Shown here: in pieces, positions 1-9,226 of the stretch
Position numbering within the stretch: position 1 is the stretch's first letter
How the letters are laid out: each line of letters starts with the position of its first letter
NCBI RefSeq assembly: GCF_020524035.2
Contig: NZ_CP129013.1
Span: forward strand, 1,539,822 to 1,603,821
DNA from: Bacillus carboniphilus
GTDB lineage: Bacteria > Bacillota > Bacilli > Bacillales > JAIVKR01
Direction of reading: 5' to 3'
Length of the DNA stretch: 64,000 nt
The notes under the pieces: model-generated
Seen by the model: the letters and a program-made list of their open reading frames with translations, nothing else
Database searches by the model: none
Told to the model about the DNA's origin: nothing
Translations under genes and position numbers: made by a program

Positions 1-64
1 TATGAATCGTCGGAGACATGGACTGGCTGATCGGGTCACCAATGACACCAAATAATTTTGACAT
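1..64 (-). CDS. aroE: Shikimate dehydrogenase, N-terminal fragment
   Basis: Only the first 21 codons are in the window; the gene continues to lower coordinates beyond base 1. The reverse strand reads MSKLFGVIGDPISQSMSPTI, the characteristic AroE start with the shikimate-binding S-x-S motif (here SMS, residues 16-18). AroE reduces 3-dehydroshikimate to shikimate with NADPH in chorismate synthesis. A ribosome-binding site (GGAGAGG) lies just upstream. The order yqeG-yqeH-aroE matches Bacillus subtilis, which supports the call despite the short length. Confidence 0.88.
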   Translation of the reverse strand, partial: MSKLFGVIGDPISQSMSPTIH

Positions 65-238
65 ATGATCCTCTCCCTAACACTTTACGAGATTATTCAA
101 AATGGACTACGATGAACACACCTGCAGGATGGATGCAACCTCTACCTAACCTGTATTTTGACAATCCTTAAGCAGTCGACTCGTTCTCTTCGGCCTTTTG
201 TCCACTTTTGAACACGCAATTTACTTTTTTTATCGTAT

Positions 239-1339
239 CTAAATCAATGATTCACGTACACTTACAAGAACCCCTTTAGGTGCATAAGCAACAACTTTTG
301 CGTTAGCTTGATTAACCGTTACCCATCCTAATCCAGAAAAAATCACATCTGTATTTTTGTTATTAATAGTAAATTGATGAGCTACTAGTTCTGTATCTTC
401 CACTCCATCTATAGACAATGGGGGATGCAATAAGTCGCCATGATGATCACTGAAAATCTTTTCCGCTTTTTCTGTTTTCGTTCGGTGAATGAGAAGTTCA
501 TTTGGTATATAACAAGTAAATGACACTTTCCCTTCTTTTAGATAATCAAAACGCGCGAGTCCTCCAAAGAAAAGGGTTTGTCCTTCATTCAGTTGAAAGG
601 TCCTTGGTTTAAGCTCTTTTTTTGGCGTTATAAATTTCAAATGATCTTTTGATACAAAATGTGCCATCTGATGCTGATGTATAATTCCTGGTGTATCATA
701 CAAAGACGAACCGTCAGACAAAGGGATATCAATTAAATCAAGTGTGGTGCCAGGATAGTGTGAAGTTGTAATAATATCTTCTTCCCCAGCTACTTCTTTT
801 ATGATTCGATTGATAAAAGTAGACTTGCCAACGTTGGTACAGCCAACAACATAAACATCTTTTCCGTCTCGATAATGTTCTATTGCAGACGCTACCTCTT
901 TTATTCCCATTCCCTTAGAAGAGCTTGCTAAATAAACATCTATAGGCTTTAATCCATTTTTTTTTGATTCTCTTCTTATCCAATCAACTAATTTTTGTTT
1001 ATTTACTGATTTAGGAAGAACATCGACTTTATTCGCCACTAACAAAACTGGATTCGCTCCAGCAAATCGATGAATTCCATTTATCCAGCTTCCATTGAAA
1101 TCAAATATATCAATTATTTTGACGATTAATGCCTTTTCATTACCAATGTTGTGTAATATTTTTAAAAAATCATCATCTGTTAAAGAAACGTCTTGAATTT
1201 CATTGTAGTTCTTTAGACGAAAACATCTTTGGCAAACGACAGATTCTCGTTGTATAGACTTTGGTGGAGCATAGCCTAACTCATTTTGATTCGTTGTTTG
1301 TATTTTAACTCCACAGCCAATACACTTGATCTCATCCAA
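239..1339 (-). CDS. yqeH: Ribosome biogenesis GTPase YqeH
   Basis: Circularly permuted GTPase needed for small ribosomal subunit assembly. An N-terminal zinc finger (CIGC at residues 6-9, CQRC at 36-39) precedes the G domain. The G4 motif NKVD (about 103-106) comes before the P-loop GCTNVGKS (about 166-173) and the G3 motif DTPG (about 215-218), which is the permuted order. I chose the TTG at 1339, two bases after the yqeG stop and behind GGGAGGA. This gives 366 aa, the length I recall for the B. subtilis protein. An upstream ATG at 1354 overlapping yqeG is possible but lacks a better ribosome-binding site. Translation is probably coupled to yqeG. Confidence 0.95.
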   Translation of the reverse strand: MDEIKCIGCGVKIQTTNQNELGYAPPKSIQRESVVCQRCFRLKNYNEIQDVSLTDDDFLKILHNIGNEKALIVKIIDIFDFNGSWINGIHRFAGANPVLLVANKVDVLPKSVNKQKLVDWIRRESKKNGLKPIDVYLASSSKGMGIKEVASAIEHYRDGKDVYVVGCTNVGKSTFINRIIKEVAGEEDIITTSHYPGTTLDLIDIPLSDGSSLYDTPGIIHQHQMAHFVSKDHLKFITPKKELKPRTFQLNEGQTLFFGGLARFDYLKEGKVSFTCYIPNELLIHRTKTEKAEKIFSDHHGDLLHPPLSIDGVEDTELVAHQFTINNKNTDVIFSGLGWVTVNQANAKVVAYAPKGVLVSVRESLI

Positions 1340-1341
1340 GC

Positions 1342-1857
1342 TTATTCCTCCCATTTTAACAAACCTTTTCGTTTAAAACTCTCTAATATTTTTCTCTCAA
1401 TTAGCCGATTCATTCTTGTAAAAAATCCATCTGTTGAAGCAACTGGAATAACAAGTATTGTATGAAACCCATTTCGATTTCCGCCTAATACATCTGTTAA
1501 AACTTGATCCCCTATAACAACAACCTCTTGCTTATTCAACTTCATGTTTCTCAAGGCTTTCCTAAAGGCTATTCCTAAAGGCTTCCTTGCTTTATATATA
1601 AACGATATATTTAAGGGCTCTGAGAATTGCTTTACTCTAGTTTCTTTATTATTTGAAACGATTGTAATCTCAATACCTTCATCTTTCACGGATTGGAACC
1701 ATTTTGTTAATTCCGGAGTAGCCAATGGACGGTCCCATTCTACTAATGTATTATCTAAGTCCGTGATAATCCCCTTAATCCCTTTTTCTTTCAATTGCTT
1801 AGGATCAATATCAAAAATACTCTTTTCAAATTGTTTTGGTAAAAATAGATTTAGCAC
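1342..1857 (-). CDS. yqeG: HAD-superfamily (subfamily IIIA) phosphatase YqeG
   Basis: A 171-aa HAD phosphatase. Motif I DLDNTL (about residues 33-38) carries the nucleophile and acid/base aspartates, motif II is VSNN (about 67-70), and the late motif GDQVLTD supplies the metal ligands. The physiological substrate is not established; the gene is consistently first in the yqeG-yqeH-aroE operon. The start is GTG behind a GAGGTG site about 9 nt upstream. The upstream gap to sda carries the DnaA-box cluster. Confidence 0.92.
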   Translation of the reverse strand: MLNLFLPKQFEKSIFDIDPKQLKEKGIKGIITDLDNTLVEWDRPLATPELTKWFQSVKDEGIEITIVSNNKETRVKQFSEPLNISFIYKARKPLGIAFRKALRNMKLNKQEVVVIGDQVLTDVLGGNRNGFHTILVIPVASTDGFFTRMNRLIERKILESFKRKGLLKWEE

Positions 1858-2010
1858 AGACTACACCTCAATAGTCAAATTTAAAACCAATTATCATCAT
1901 ACATAATTTTCACGATACTTTCAAAGTAAAGTTACGAATTTCGACAATGAATTATCGTAGAACAAGAAAATTAAAAAAGTTTTCGACATTTATAACCCGT
2001 TTTCTACAAC

Positions 2011-2109
2011 TGTGGATATCGTTATTCACAATATCCACCCTCATCTTAGTATATTTTAAACATTTACAAACAAGTTATTAACAAGTTTTCCACCGTTACT
2101 TGTGGATAA
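2011..2109. promoter_or_regulatory. DnaA-box cluster between yqeG and sda
   Basis: Within 100 bp there are two good DnaA boxes: TTATTCACA at 2022-2030 and TGTGGATAA at 2101-2109 (reverse complement of TTATCCACA). Near-matches are TGTGGATAT at 2011-2019, ATATCCACC at 2031-2039, TTATTAACA at 2075-2083 and TTTTCCACC at 2086-2094. In B. subtilis a DnaA-box cluster in the same yqeG-sda interval activates sda and binds DnaA strongly. The rest of 1858-2010 is AT-rich and shows nothing else I can name. Confidence 0.8.
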
Positions 2110-2162
2110 AAGAACGGTTGTTCTATTAAAAAAAAATATGGTAGATTTAGGTTCAGATACAT

Positions 2163-2310
2163 AAGAAAAGCGCAAGCGCCCGTTTAGCAACGAAGGGGCT
2201 TGAGTACTCCGTATGAGATAAAGGAAACACGAATAGCCGCAGGCTTCGATGTTGACTTATCATAAGGAGGAGGGCGAAAACTTACGAGTTGCTGGGCGCT
2301 GGAGCTAGAC
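2163..2310 (+). repeat. Dispersed repeat R1, copy a
   Basis: Full R1 copy. It starts AAGAAAAGCGCAAGCGCCCG and ends GGGCGCTGGAGCTAGAC. The ends can pair: GCGCCC with GGGCGC and GCAAC with GTTGC. The interior is the module with GTATGAGATAAAGGAAACACGA and a run of GGAGGAGGG. It lies between yqeG and sda. No open reading frame is evident. Confidence 0.85.
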
Positions 2311-2360
2311 AGCAATGTTAGCACCTTCTTATAAAGAACAAAGTTTATACTTTCTTATCT

Positions 2361-2390
2361 TTTAAGAAAAGCGCAAGCGCCCATCTAGCT
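2361..2390 (+). repeat. Dispersed repeat R1, truncated copy b
   Basis: Only the left end of R1 is present (AAGAAAAGCGCAAGCGCCC, then divergence). Its left flank TATACTTTCTTATCTTTT matches the sequence found beside both IS91-like copies, which shows that this flank belongs to the repeat rather than to the insertion sequence. Confidence 0.75.
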
Positions 2391-2540
2391 ATACAAAGTT
2401 TATCATTCCTATTTTTAAAAGAGATAGTCAAATTAATAGAAATACCTCACTCTACTAAAAGATAATTTATTACGTAAATTAGAGCAACTTTGATTATTAA
2501 ACAATATCTACTAATTTAATACAGGAGGTGTCTAGCCAAA

Positions 2541-2693
2541 ATGGCATATCCAATGAAAAAATTATCAGATGAACTTCTACTTGAATCGTATTATAAAGCG
2601 AGAGAAATGCAACTAAATGAAGAGTTTATTGATTTAATATTAACAGAAATTGAACGGCGATCATTAATTGATTTAACTAAGATTTCTTCTTAA
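2541..2693 (+). CDS. sda: Sporulation checkpoint histidine kinase inhibitor Sda
   Basis: A 50-aa protein containing [15 protein letters not shown] and a C-terminal IERRS segment, the helical-hairpin Sda family. Sda binds the sporulation kinase KinA and blocks entry into sporulation while DNA replication is active or damaged. The gene was too short for a usual ORF cutoff. The start ATG at 2541 follows AGGAGGTG (2523-2530) at good spacing; a second in-frame ATG at 2553 would give a protein nearer the 46 aa of B. subtilis Sda. Upstream DnaA boxes imply DnaA-dependent expression, as known for B. subtilis. Confidence 0.93.
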   Translation: MAYPMKKLSDELLLESYYKAREMQLNEEFIDLILTEIERRSLIDLTKISS

Positions 2694-2717
2694 ACGATCA
2701 ATTAATGTTTTTTTTTT
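2662..2717 (+). terminator. Rho-independent terminator of sda
   Basis: A perfect 11-bp inverted repeat (CATTAATTGAT at 2662-2672, ATCAATTAATG at 2697-2707) is followed by ten T residues. The 5' arm lies inside the last codons of sda, with a loop of about 24 nt that contains the stop codon. Confidence 0.75.
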
Positions 2718-2791
2718 GCATAAAAAAAGGAATGAAAAGAAGCATTCATGTTTATTTCATCCCTTTCTTTCTATAGGTTGGTAATTTGTTA

Positions 2792-2944
2792 TTAATATCC
2801 AAACCAACGATAAGCATAACAAAAACCACCAATTACCAAAATTAACACGAAAATAACAATTAATAACGCATACCAAAAGCCTAACCTCTGATAGCCTATT
2901 GGATAAGGATAAGGTGGAGGATATGGGCTCCCACAATACGACAT
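2792..2944 (-). CDS. Small Tyr/Pro-rich single-pass membrane peptide
   Basis: A 50-aa peptide with a Pro/Tyr-rich N-terminus (CGSPYPPPYPYPIGY, residues 4-18). A hydrophobic segment follows (about residues 22-42, LGFWYALLIVIFVLILVIGG), and it ends CYAYRWFGY. The ATG at 2944 follows GGGGTGAG at about 10 nt. A longer overlapping frame (2757-2975) is a shadow without such composition. It resembles small hydrophobic spore-associated peptides of bacilli (YjcZ-like) in size and layout, but I cannot assign a family. It sits between sda and sigK. Confidence 0.6.
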   Translation of the reverse strand: MSYCGSPYPPPYPYPIGYQRLGFWYALLIVIFVLILVIGGFCYAYRWFGY

Positions 2945-3109
2945 TCTTTCGCTCACCCCTTTCATTCAATGACAACTATACTTACTTAACAAACCTACTG
3001 TTTACTCCCGATTGATCTTTACCTCTTAAAATATCTTATGTAAGCCTGCCACTTTCGTATAGGCAAGAGCACAGCTTTATAAGTTATTTCTAATCATTTC
3101 TTTTCGTAC

Positions 3110-3140
3110 AGACACAATAACAAAAGTCACCTCATACAAT
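3110..3140 (+). promoter_or_regulatory. Possible SigE-type promoter of sigK
   Basis: CATACAAT at 3133-3140 matches the -10 consensus of mother-cell SigE promoters. An A-rich ACACAATAA lies at the -35 distance but is a weak match. sigK is known to be transcribed by SigE with SpoIIID in B. subtilis. The call rests mainly on the -10 element. Confidence 0.45.
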
Positions 3141-3177
3141 TTACTACTAGGCACTCACCTAATATGGAGGTGATCGT

Positions 3178-3912
3178 ATGACAGGTATGTTAACCACGCT
3201 AACTTATTTGTTTAAAGAAGTGGTTTTTTTAGTGTCTTATGTAAAGAATAATGCTTTTCCTCAGCCACTTTCAGCAAAGGAAGAAAAAAAATACTTAGAA
3301 AAAATGGCTGTTGGAGATGAGGCAGCTAGAAACATTCTTATTGAACATAACTTAAGATTAGTTGCTCATATCGTCAAAAAGTTTGAAAATACCGGAGAGG
3401 ATTCTGAGGATCTTATTTCAATCGGAACAATCGGTCTTATTAAAGCAATTGAAAGTTTTTCTCATGGAAAGGGGACGAAACTAGCTACTTATGCAGCAAG
3501 ATGTATTGAAAACGAAATATTAATGCATTTAAGAGCTCTAAAAAAAACAAAAAAGGATGTTTCCTTACATGATCCCATTGGTCAAGATAAAGAAGGGAAT
3601 GAAATTAGCTTAATTGACATATTAAAATCAGATAATGAAGATGTGATTGATACCATTGAACTTAATATGGAACTTGAAAAGCTAAAGGAATTCATTGATA
3701 TCCTTGACAGTAGAGAACGTCAAGTAATAGTGGGACGTTTTGGCTTAGATATGAAGGAAGAACGTACACAAAGAGAAATCGCTCATAAGCTTGGTATATC
3801 TAGAAGTTATGTTTCTAGGATCGAAAAAAGAGCCTTAATGAAAATGTTTCATGAATTTTATAAAGTAGAAAAAGAGAAAAAAAGCCGAAAAAAAAGAGGA
3901 GCCTTAGCATAA
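3178..3912 (+). CDS. sigK: Sporulation sigma factor SigK, uninterrupted precursor
   Basis: A 244-aa pro-SigK, the late mother-cell sigma factor that drives coat and cortex genes. The first 20 residues are a hydrophobic pro-sequence ending FLVS before [11 protein letters not shown], the site cut by the SpoIVFB protease. Region 2 ([32 protein letters not shown]) and region 4 ([24 protein letters not shown]) are intact. The frame is continuous, so no skin-type element interrupts it, unlike in B. subtilis. The start ATG follows GGAGGTGATC. Confidence 0.97.
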   Translation: MTGMLTTLTYLFKEVVFLVSYVKNNAFPQPLSAKEEKKYLEKMAVGDEAARNILIEHNLRLVAHIVKKFENTGEDSEDLISIGTIGLIKAIESFSHGKGTKLATYAARCIENEILMHLRALKKTKKDVSLHDPIGQDKEGNEISLIDILKSDNEDVIDTIELNMELEKLKEFIDILDSRERQVIVGRFGLDMKEERTQREIAHKLGISRSYVSRIEKRALMKMFHEFYKVEKEKKSRKKRGALA

Positions 3913-3944
3913 AAGATCATCCATCAGAAAATCATGCTACAAGT

Positions 3945-4134
3945 TCGTGTTCATAAGGAGGAACGTCAACTAACTTCGGCCACGTCCTGTGACCAACGTC
4001 TGGGCTAACACATCGTGTACATCGCCATCCTAGGGACAATGCTCGTGGTAGCCAATCCTGGCGTCTGAGCTTGGAATAGCGAGACAATAAAGTTATTCGA
4101 CTGCAATTTTTTAGGACTTTTTGAACAACCTCTA
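3945..4134. repeat. Dispersed repeat R2, copy a (degenerate left end)
   Basis: The right end is the R2 terminus GACTTTTTGAACAACCTCT. The left end GTGTTCATAAGGAGG is a decayed form of GTGTTCAAAAAGTAGGG. The interior (CCTAGGGACAATGCTCGTGG, then GAGCTTGGAATAGCGAGACA) closely matches copy c near 23.4 kb. It also carries a GCCACGTCCTGTGACC hairpin module shared with R1. It fills the gap after sigK. Confidence 0.8.
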
Positions 4135-4231
4135 CAAGAAAAAACTTGTCCGCTCCAACGCAAAAAACCTAGAAAACCCCGCTTAAATTCCCCTTTTTAA
4201 CATTCACAAAAGGGGAAAAGTTCCTTCTTTC

Positions 4232-4272
4232 AAGAAGACAACTAATCACTTAATGAAATTAGTTGTCTTCTT
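4232..4272. terminator. Perfect 15-bp hairpin at the 3' end of yrhC
   Basis: AAGAAGACAACTAAT (4232-4246) pairs perfectly with ATTAGTTGTCTTCTT (4258-4272), and the yrhC stop lies in the right arm. Neither side has a strong T-run, so termination is probable rather than certain. A second small hairpin (CCCCTTTT at 4190-4197 with AAAAGGGG at 4208-4215) lies between it and R2. Confidence 0.5.
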
Positions 4273-4495
4273 CTTGTATTAATTTTCGATAGTAAAAAGA
4301 TCTTTTCAAACATAAAAGAGAGCTTCCTATAAAAATAAGAGAGACTATAGTCGTTACTATTTGATGCTGGTCTGTTTGGATAACATTGTTTTCAGGCAAA
4401 ACTAACCCTAAATATAAGAAAGAGCTAAGTGCTAACAAGACAAAAGAGTAACGTTTCAAATCATTCATACGCTCATACAATTGCTGTTTGTTCAT
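4259..4495 (-). CDS. yrhC: YrhC family small membrane protein
   Basis: A 78-aa protein with two predicted membrane segments (about residues 17-34 and 46-63) and a basic N-terminus. Its position downstream of mccB matches yrhC of B. subtilis, a gene of unknown function at the end of the yrrT operon. I chose the ATG at 4495 because GGTGGTG lies 9 nt upstream; an in-frame TTG at 4513 would add six residues. Confidence 0.75.
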   Translation of the reverse strand: MNKQQLYERMNDLKRYSFVLLALSSFLYLGLVLPENNVIQTDQHQIVTTIVSLIFIGSSLLCLKRSFYYRKLIQEEDN

Positions 4496-4599
4496 CTTTT
4501 CTTTCACCACCAATCAAATCTCTTTCTAACTAAATGGTAACATATAAACCTACACCTTTATGAAAGTATATTTTAGTAACAAAGGAGGTATTATCCCAT

Positions 4600-4884
4600 A
4601 AGAAAGGCGCAAGCGCCCGTTTAGCAACGCACAACATTGGAATGTCAACTAAAAACAGTCACCTCGTGTGACTAACGTTGACGCTAGCACTTCGTGTGCA
4701 TCGCCGTATGAGATAAAGGAAACACGAAAAGCCCGAAAGCTGCGGATCTACTAAGTTCAGCCACGTCTTGTGGCTAACGTTGATGCTAGAACCTCCTGTT
4801 CATCGTACGTCCTGTGGGCAACGATGATGCTAGCACTTCGTGTGCTTCGAAAGCGCTACCCGTCGCTGGGCGATGGAGCTAGAC
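4600..4884 (+). repeat. Dispersed repeat R1, copy c (extended interior)
   Basis: The longest R1 copy, between yrhC and mccB. Besides the terminal stems it holds three tandem hairpin modules of the type GTCCTGTG..AACG..TGATGCTAGCACTTC, for example at about 4650-4705, 4755-4805 and 4808-4855. A GTATGAGATAAAGGAAACACGA module lies between them. It shows that the interior grows by adding modules while the ends stay fixed. Confidence 0.85.
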
Positions 4885-4943
4885 AACGATGAAAGCACCT
4901 TCTTATAAAGGACAATAATTATAAATTCTTATCTTTTAAAGAA

Positions 4944-4971
4944 AAGAAGTAGCCTTTATCAGCTACTTCTT
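4944..4971. terminator. Terminator downstream of mccB
   Basis: AAGAAGTAGC (4944-4953) pairs perfectly with GCTACTTCTT (4962-4971), loop 8 nt. T-rich runs follow on both strands, so it could act bidirectionally. It lies just past the mccB stop and probably separates mccB from yrhC. Confidence 0.8.
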
Positions 4972-4992
4972 TTTTTAATTAAATGGTTTATA

Positions 4993-7048
<2,056 letters not shown>

Positions 7049-7065
7049 TCTTTATCCGCCTTTCT

Positions 7066-7764
7066 CTAATGACTAATTTCTTTAACTATCGCTACAACCA
7101 TATTGGCGGAATTCAATGCAGCTTGATCAATAAATTGTTTAAAAGAGACATTTGATTCTTTCCCAGCTATATCCGACAAAGAGCGAATAATGACAAACGG
7201 TACAGAAAATTGGTGACAAACTTGAGCTATAGCTGCAGCTTCCATTTCTGCTGCATATAAATCATCGAACTTCGAGCGTACAAATTCCACTCTCTCAGCA
7301 TCACTCATAAAGGAATCGCCTGTAACAATCAAGCCTTTCACAACTTGAATCCCTTCTTGTTTTTTCGCTTGTAACTCAGCCATTGAAACCAATTTTTCAT
7401 TAGCTGTAAACTGAGGTGGCAAGTTAGGCACTTGTCCGTAATCATAACCAAAAGCTGTGACATCGACATCATGATGTCTAACTTCAGTTGAAATGACGAC
7501 GTCCCCAACATTAAGATTAGGATGAAATCCACCTGCTGAACCCGTGTTAATAACATAGTCCGGTTGATAACGATCAAGTAGTAAGGTTGTAGATAGTGCC
7601 GCATTCACTTTCCCAATACCAGACCTAGCTAATATCACCTCTACACCTTCTAACTGACCTACAGTAATTTCCACACCCGCTACTTCTTCTTTTTGTTTAT
7701 TTTCAATTTTATCTCGTAGTATCGTTACTTCTTCTTCCATTGCACCTATAATTGCAATTTTCAT
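7066..7764 (-). CDS. mtnN: 5'-methylthioadenosine/S-adenosylhomocysteine nucleosidase
   Basis: A 232-aa nucleosidase that removes adenine from methylthioadenosine and S-adenosylhomocysteine. Catalytic residues are visible: E12 in GAMEEE, E175 in AAEMEAAA and D198 in RSLSDIAG. Its products feed methionine salvage and LuxS/homocysteine recycling, and the downstream mccA-mccB pair converts homocysteine to cysteine. It lies 17 bases from mccA and 33 from yrrT. Confidence 0.95.
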   Translation of the reverse strand: MKIAIIGAMEEEVTILRDKIENKQKEEVAGVEITVGQLEGVEVILARSGIGKVNAALSTTLLLDRYQPDYVINTGSAGGFHPNLNVGDVVISTEVRHHDVDVTAFGYDYGQVPNLPPQFTANEKLVSMAELQAKKQEGIQVVKGLIVTGDSFMSDAERVEFVRSKFDDLYAAEMEAAAIAQVCHQFSVPFVIIRSLSDIAGKESNVSFKQFIDQAALNSANMVVAIVKEISH

Positions 7765-7797
7765 AGATATACATCCTTCCTCGTTGTTTAAAACTAC

Positions 7798-8442
7798 CTA
7801 TGTTTGCTTAATCGCTTCTATCACCCATACAAACTCATTCACTTGTTCAAAGGTAACAGTAAAACCATTTTCAGTGAAAATTTCTTTTAGCACCTCATGG
7901 GTAGTATAATATTCAGTTTCTAAATCACGAGCTAAATCGTAGAATTGGTTTTCTTTTGCTTTAGCTATCGTTTGATCGAAAGCAGATTGGTCAACAAAAG
8001 TCGTATCTGCAAAAACTATTTTACCACCACTAGGAAGTATATTGTTGTATAATTGAATAGCTTTTCGCTTTTCTTCATTTGTCAAGTGATGAAAGGCATA
8101 CGAACTTACAATTGTATCAATGTTCACACCTAATGGAGGAAAGGATAAGAAATCTCCATCATGAACTGGTACTTTCTTCCCTAACTTTTCAATTGCCTTC
8201 TGTCTCATCATCTTTGAAGGTTCAACACCAATGACCTGTTTATTTGCTTTTAGCAAGGTGTTCGTTAAGTTTCCTGTTCCAACACCAAATTCTAAAACGT
8301 ATTGTCCCGCTTTTTCAGCAACTTTATTTAAAATTTGTTCATATTGATCAAACACTTCTTTATATTGAATATCTTTTCCATCTACAGTTGAATCATAAGT
8401 TTGAGCCCAATCCTCAAATAGCTCAATAAATTCTCTCCCCAT
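7798..8442 (-). CDS. yrrT: Putative SAM-dependent methyltransferase YrrT
   Basis: A 214-aa class I methyltransferase-like protein with the SAM motif VLEFGVGTGNLT (about residues 49-60), motif II acidic GVEPS and motif IV-like SSYAFHHL. The substrate is unknown. It is the first gene of the yrrT-mtnN-mccA-mccB-yrhC operon, controlled by the cysteine regulator CymR in B. subtilis. A dyad fitting CymR lies upstream. The ATG follows GAGGTG. Confidence 0.9.
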   Translation of the reverse strand: MGREFIELFEDWAQTYDSTVDGKDIQYKEVFDQYEQILNKVAEKAGQYVLEFGVGTGNLTNTLLKANKQVIGVEPSKMMRQKAIEKLGKKVPVHDGDFLSFPPLGVNIDTIVSSYAFHHLTNEEKRKAIQLYNNILPSGGKIVFADTTFVDQSAFDQTIAKAKENQFYDLARDLETEYYTTHEVLKEIFTENGFTVTFEQVNEFVWVIEAIKQT

Positions 8443-8485
8443 CGTTTTTCACCTCATAATTGTTTTTAATGTATTTCAATATTTA

Positions 8486-8512
8486 TAATTCCTATAAGTA
8501 TAGTATGAATTA
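8486..8512 (-). promoter_or_regulatory. CymR-like operator upstream of yrrT
   Basis: An imperfect dyad has perfect outer arms TAATTC (8486-8491) and GAATTA (8507-8512). Between them on the minus strand lies TATACT, a plausible -10 element. CymR of B. subtilis represses yrrT through a GGAATT-containing dyad, and cymR itself is in this window (31133-31552). No convincing -35 was found. Confidence 0.45.
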
Positions 8513-8719
8513 AAAGAATAACTGTTCTAAATTTATCACAGGAAACAAGGTTTTACAATTTTTTTATACCATTTCACCTATAGAGTTGTCATATCCATGT
8601 ATTTCCTTAAGGAGCATTGATCGTAAGAACTTTTGAACAATCTCTTAGACTTTCATTTATTTAATGGCGGAAATAATAATGCTTTGATAAAATCGAACGG
8701 AAAGGAATGTGAGAAAAAC

Positions 8720-8929
8720 ATGAATTTTCATTTAGACCTGATTCAAGATAAGGTAGAGTTTTTTGAAGCTTCTTCTTTAAAGGAATTAGAGAGGAAAGTA
8801 AATGAACAAATTGAAGTAAATCAAAAAATAATGCTTGGAGTTCATTCTGTTACACACCATATACACGTTGAGGATAATGGGAGAAAAACTTGGAGCGCGG
8901 TCGTTCATTTTAAAGTAAGAAAAGTTTAA
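8720..8929 (+). CDS. yrzA: YrzA family protein (DUF2536)
   Basis: A 69-aa protein with MNFHLDLIQDKVEFFEA and a C-terminal AVVHFKVRK, the YrzA/DUF2536 family of bacilli; function unknown. It lies between yrrT and yrrS as in B. subtilis, here with an insertion sequence placed between it and yrrS. I chose the ATG at 8720 because homologous proteins begin MNFHLDL. A longer frame from TTG at 8633 exists but its first 29 residues look non-coding. Confidence 0.78.
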   Translation: MNFHLDLIQDKVEFFEASSLKELERKVNEQIEVNQKIMLGVHSVTHHIHVEDNGRKTWSAVVHFKVRKV

Positions 8930-8948
8930 GGTGCACGTTTAGCGACGA
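8930..8948 (+). repeat. R1 fragment d
   Basis: GTGCACGTTTAGCGACGA resembles the first stem of R1 (GCGCCCGTTTAGCGACG) directly after the yrzA stop. It is only about 18 bases, so chance similarity cannot be excluded. It lies 20 bases outside the transposase-downstream end of IS91-like copy 1. Confidence 0.4.
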
Positions 8949-8989
8949 TTCGTTAATTTATATTAAGAAAAACCAGGTGTGATTAAAAA

Positions 8990-9226
8990 TCACACCTGGT
9001 CCTTTTTGGTGCTCAGAATATCCTCAATCCTGTATTCCTTCCCATGAATACCTTTATAGTATTCAGGATACATGTCTTCTCCACATTTTTCACAGGAGAA
9101 CATAGGGGGGACGGCTGGATCACCTCCATCCATTAAATCAAAATCTCTTACCACTTGTTGTGGAATCTCTTCTTTTTCATGACACACTAAACAAACAAAG
9201 TTGATGCTCTGTTTTGATTGGGCCAT
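8990..9226 (-). CDS. IS91-like element accessory zinc-ribbon protein
   Basis: A 78-aa protein starting MAQSKQSINF with two CxxC pairs (CLVC at residues 12-15, CEKC near 45-48), typical of a small zinc ribbon. It overlaps the transposase 3' end by 50 bp in another frame, and its stop lies in the ori-end hairpin. The identical ORF is intact in copy 2. This suggests it is a real part of the element. Its role is unknown; a partner in DNA binding is inference. Confidence 0.65.
   Translation of the reverse strand: MAQSKQSINFVCLVCHEKEEIPQQVVRDFDLMDGGDPAVPPMFSCEKCGEDMYPEYYKGIHGKEYRIEDILSTKKDQV

Noticed and set aside
2757-2975. 72-aa minus-strand frame overlapping the small membrane peptide
   Set aside because: No ribosome-binding site or family-like composition; the frame at 2792-2944 has a better start, a Tyr/Pro-rich head and a clean membrane helix.
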